From NCBI GenBank assembly GCA_007571225.1, contig RKRU01000198.1, positions 1-7,609 on the forward strand: a stretch of DNA of 7,609 bases, read 5' to 3'. The notes beneath the pieces were generated by a model. The model was not told where the DNA came from and did not search any database. It saw only the letters and a list, made by a program, of their open reading frames with translations. Shown here piece after piece: positions 4,860 through 7,609 of this stretch. The translations under genes and the position numbers were made by a program. The stretch's first letter is position 1. Each line of letters begins with the position of its first letter. Source of the stretch: Nitrosopumilaceae archaeon. GTDB lineage: Archaea > Thermoproteota > Nitrososphaeria > Nitrososphaerales > Nitrosopumilaceae.

Positions 4860-7559
4860 ATGAAGACTGTATGGGAGGTCTGCAGGTTCAGCGACGGGAT
4901 AGAGAAGGGAGAGTTGGAGCTGCACAAGTTTGCAGTCGAGCTTCATGACGTCACAGCAGGTCTTGCTGATCCAGTCTACCAGGATCCACAAAAATTTCTG
5001 GATAATACGTACCTGACCAACCAGATGAAGAGCATACTAAAGGATACTCTTGCCCGAATTGAGAACTCTCAGGGTACGCCAACTGTAATTATCGATACTG
5101 GATTCGGCGGCGGAAAGACACACACGCTGATACTATTATATCATATATTCTCTAATCCGAAGATTGGTTTTGAGTATGTTCGTAAATACGGGCTTGATGC
5201 TGAGCTTGGCATACAAAATATTACCGATACGCGGGTAGTGGCAATAGACTGCAGGGACATAAAACGAAATACATTGTGGGGCGAGATTGCAGACAAACTT
5301 GGATTATATGCAAGTATAAGGGAGTATGACGAGTCGGTAAAACCCATACATAATCTTGATCTGATAAAGCAGTTTTTTGAAAAACCCACACTGCTTATGA
5401 TCGATGAGCTTCCGCACTATCTTGCCGAAACGCTGGCAGAGAAGGTAGGCGATACTTCAAAATCCAAGCTTACCGAGGGATTTCTGTACAAACTGATAAC
5501 TGCTGCGTCTTCAAGCCAAAATTCAGTTTTTGTTCTGACACTCACAGAGAACCAGCAACTATACAAAGATACGGTAGCCAAGATCAAGAACACCATTACC
5601 AATTATGTAATTGATGATGCCATAACTGGACTGCGGGAGACGCTGTCTCGCCAGACCACAATCAAAAACCCAGTACAAAAAGAGGAGATATACAATGTAA
5701 TCTGTCACAGATTGGTCAGGGAGATAAACCCCGACGAAAGAAGGATCACGGTACAGAAATATCTTGACTATTATGAGAAAGAAGGACTTGTAGTTGATCA
5801 AAAGTTCCGAGAGCGACTGGAGAGATCATACCCAATACACCCAGAACTAGTTGACATTCTGTATGAGCGAGTCTCAACCATATCAAAATTCAACCAGACA
5901 CGCGGTACCCTGAGATTTCTGGCACTTGTATTAAATGACATTTACGAAAACCAGAAAGATTGTACATTAGTAAGTACAAGCGACATCAACCTAGAGTCAC
6001 ATCTCATAGTTGACGAGATTACCTCAAAGATCGGCAGAAACGAGTTTAAAAAGATCATAGATACAGACTGCATCGCACACGCTAGGGAGCTGGACAGTGA
6101 CAAGCATATCAAGGTCACCGAGCTGGTGGCCTGCACAATCTATCTGCATTCTTTGCATGAGGCTCCAAAGAAGAGTTCTGGCATATCAATAGATCAGATA
6201 AAGCGTGCCATCGGAAGGCCCGGTCTTGATACGTCGTTGGTTGAAAAAGCACTGTACGACAATATTAAATCGTACTTTTGGTATATCAAGGAGAACAACA
6301 ACCAGTTTTATTTTGCTAATGCGGTAAATGAGAACGCGATAATAGCAGAGTATGCCAAAAACATAACCTCAAAGGAGATAGACGAGCAGATATACAAGGC
6401 GCTTGAATGCCTAACTCCCAAAGGGATATTCAAGACTCAAATATGGACTGATGATGTTGAAGATGACACATCTTTAAAATTATACATCTTCAAGCATGAT
6501 GGTTCGTATAGCGATGTTGAGATGGGCACAAGGATCGCCAATCTCTTAGAACGCGTAAGAGACAACTATCCGCGCAACTACCAAAATACAATAGTATGCA
6601 TCTATGCGGATTCCCACAGAATACCTGAGCTGGAGAATAAGGCACGAGAGTTGGCTGCAATATTAAAATCTGAAAAGGACGAGCGCATCAAAGCCGATTC
6701 TGTATTTTTGAAGAGTATGAAAGCAAAACATGCCAGTGCAAGGGGGAATCTACACACTGCATGCCTCACAACATACAACAATGTTGGTTATCCGGCCGTT
6801 CCCCGCCCACGATTAGGTACGATCTCATACGCAAATATAGACAGCACTACGATCAGTGAAGCAGTATACAACTTTCTACGCGGCAAGGGCAAGCTTATCT
6901 CTGAGATTGGATGTGATGCCATAACTGTAGACGAATACAGAAAAATCGAAGATATTCACGACGCCTTTTTACAGGATAAAGAACAAAAGTTCATAGAAAA
7001 ATCCGGTTCACTAAAGGATGCAGTACGCGAGGGTGTCAAGAACGGCCTGTTCGGCTACGCCGCTGATCTTGTAGAGCCTAGATCGGGCCGTTATTTGGCA
7101 ACGATATCTGAGTGGATTGATAATGTACAGTATGCTGGCTATATAATCAATAAGGATCGTATAACCTATGATAAGCCCTCGATTCCAGACCAAACACCTG
7201 AAATTTTGACACCGCGGGACTCAACATCTACGCCATCAGCCCCCGATTCAAAACCTCCAACTTTATCTCATAATTATGTAATTACAATTCAACGACTAGA
7301 TGATGTTGTTAGCATGCTGGATCTGTTTTTGATATCTGAAGAGTTGGAAGATGTACAAAAGGATCTAAAGATAGACGTACAGGTTATAGGCAGGACACGG
7401 ATCCAGATATCGAGTGCGCTCTATGATATCGATGCGGCTAAAAAGATAGTAAACAATCTCAAATCATACCAGGATGGTACATGCAGTGGAGAGATGACAA
7501 TATCATCTGTTAAGGACATCTCTGAATTTCTTACAGATCATGGTGTAAGTTACAGATGA
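4860..7559 (+). CDS. DUF499-family AAA-type ATPase (BrxC/PglY-related), probable defence system component
   Basis: The 899-residue protein is a large P-loop ATPase. TGFGGGKTHT (80-89) is the Walker A region; the position of its usual first Gly is Thr80. LLMIDE (178-183) is Walker B. VFVLTLTENQQLY (223-235) fits a sensor-1 strand. NQTRGTLRFLALVLNDIY (345-362) is the signature segment I associate with DUF499. The middle holds a helical region with a winged-helix look (420-490), and CIYADSHRIPELENKARELA (580-599) resembles the family's later conserved block. A Pro/Ser/Thr-rich linker (about 775-803) leads to a separate C-terminal domain (805-899). From memory, DUF499 ATPases sit in archaeal and bacterial defence islands, often beside DUF1156 adenine methylases, and are related to the BREX ATPase. 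It shares a divergent promoter with a winged-helix regulator and overlaps the next gene by ATGA. The DNA is AT-rich compared with the left half, which suggests transfer. Not a plasmid or virus helicase by its motifs, although this cannot be ruled out. Confidence 0.85.
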   Translation: MKTVWEVCRFSDGIEKGELELHKFAVELHDVTAGLADPVYQDPQKFLDNTYLTNQMKSILKDTLARIENSQGTPTVIIDTGFGGGKTHTLILLYHIFSNPKIGFEYVRKYGLDAELGIQNITDTRVVAIDCRDIKRNTLWGEIADKLGLYASIREYDESVKPIHNLDLIKQFFEKPTLLMIDELPHYLAETLAEKVGDTSKSKLTEGFLYKLITAASSSQNSVFVLTLTENQQLYKDTVAKIKNTITNYVIDDAITGLRETLSRQTTIKNPVQKEEIYNVICHRLVREINPDERRITVQKYLDYYEKEGLVVDQKFRERLERSYPIHPELVDILYERVSTISKFNQTRGTLRFLALVLNDIYENQKDCTLVSTSDINLESHLIVDEITSKIGRNEFKKIIDTDCIAHARELDSDKHIKVTELVACTIYLHSLHEAPKKSSGISIDQIKRAIGRPGLDTSLVEKALYDNIKSYFWYIKENNNQFYFANAVNENAIIAEYAKNITSKEIDEQIYKALECLTPKGIFKTQIWTDDVEDDTSLKLYIFKHDGSYSDVEMGTRIANLLERVRDNYPRNYQNTIVCIYADSHRIPELENKARELAAILKSEKDERIKADSVFLKSMKAKHASARGNLHTACLTTYNNVGYPAVPRPRLGTISYANIDSTTISEAVYNFLRGKGKLISEIGCDAITVDEYRKIEDIHDAFLQDKEQKFIEKSGSLKDAVREGVKNGLFGYAADLVEPRSGRYLATISEWIDNVQYAGYIINKDRITYDKPSIPDQTPEILTPRDSTSTPSAPDSKPPTLSHNYVITIQRLDDVVSMLDLFLISEELEDVQKDLKIDVQVIGRTRIQISSALYDIDAAKKIVNNLKSYQDGTCSGEMTISSVKDISEFLTDHGVSYR

Positions 7560-7609
7560 GGGTATATCATTACACACTTGAGACAAGCAAGAGTGGAAAG
7601 TCAGTTGCC
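7556..7609 (+). CDS. 5' end of the next gene in the ATPase operon (partial, unrecognised)
   Basis: ATG 7556 overlaps the TGA stop of the DUF499 gene (ATGA), the usual sign of coupled translation. The 18 codons up to the window edge read MRVYHYTLETSKSGKSVA. They are too few for a family call. By analogy with known DUF499 loci, a methylase-associated protein or methylase is plausible, but the sequence does not show it. Confidence 0.6.
   Translation, partial: MRVYHYTLETSKSGKSVA

Noticed and set aside
7580..7603. TSKSGKS in the next gene as a P-loop
   Set aside because: The first glycine of GxxxxGK[ST] is a glutamate here, and only 18 residues are visible.
1..7609. CRISPR array or insertion sequence
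   Set aside because: There are no regularly spaced identical repeats, no terminal inverted repeats flanking a transposase, and no transposase gene.

Overview
This 7.6-kb window comes from an archaeon, most likely a member of the Nitrososphaerota (Thaumarchaeota). The support is a 20S proteasome beta subunit next to an aCPSF1/FttA-type KH-metallo-beta-lactamase-beta-CASP nuclease, an archaeal SepF, TATA-type promoters with very short or absent leaders, and no obvious Shine-Dalgarno sites. The GC-rich core would suit a Cenarchaeum-like lineage, but that genus-level guess is an inference and was not tested.

Layout. Bases 1-132 hold the 3' end of an unrecognised gene on the plus strand. A short intergenic stretch follows, carrying an imperfect, in-frame copy of part of that gene's 3' end. 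Bases 252-1340 (+) encode a cysteine-rich PP-loop ATPase of the tRNA-thiolation type. Bases 1395-1676 (+) encode a very short SepF. It meets, tail to tail with a 9-bp overlap, the minus-strand pair psmB-fttA (4263-1668), which encodes a proteasome beta subunit and the transcription termination nuclease. About 145 bp upstream of psmB lies a small winged-helix regulator (4743-4408, -). Divergent from it is a large DUF499-family ATPase (4860-7559, +), followed by the first 18 codons of another gene that overlaps its stop by ATGA.

The window has two halves. Bases 1 to about 4260 are GC-rich core genes: RNA modification, division-related SepF, proteolysis and transcription termination. From about 4260 onward the DNA is clearly more AT-rich and looks like an accessory, probably defence-related module. 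It is a DUF499 ATPase (a family related to the BrxC/PglY ATPases of BREX-like systems) with a dedicated regulator and a compact divergent promoter. That promoter contains three copies of a 7-bp half-site (AACACTA), two of them forming a dyad directly against the TATA box of the ATPase gene. The most interesting points are this regulated ATPase module, the proteasome beta subunit with Asn in place of the usual catalytic-site Asp166, the SepF without a membrane-targeting helix, and the in-frame repeat near the left edge.
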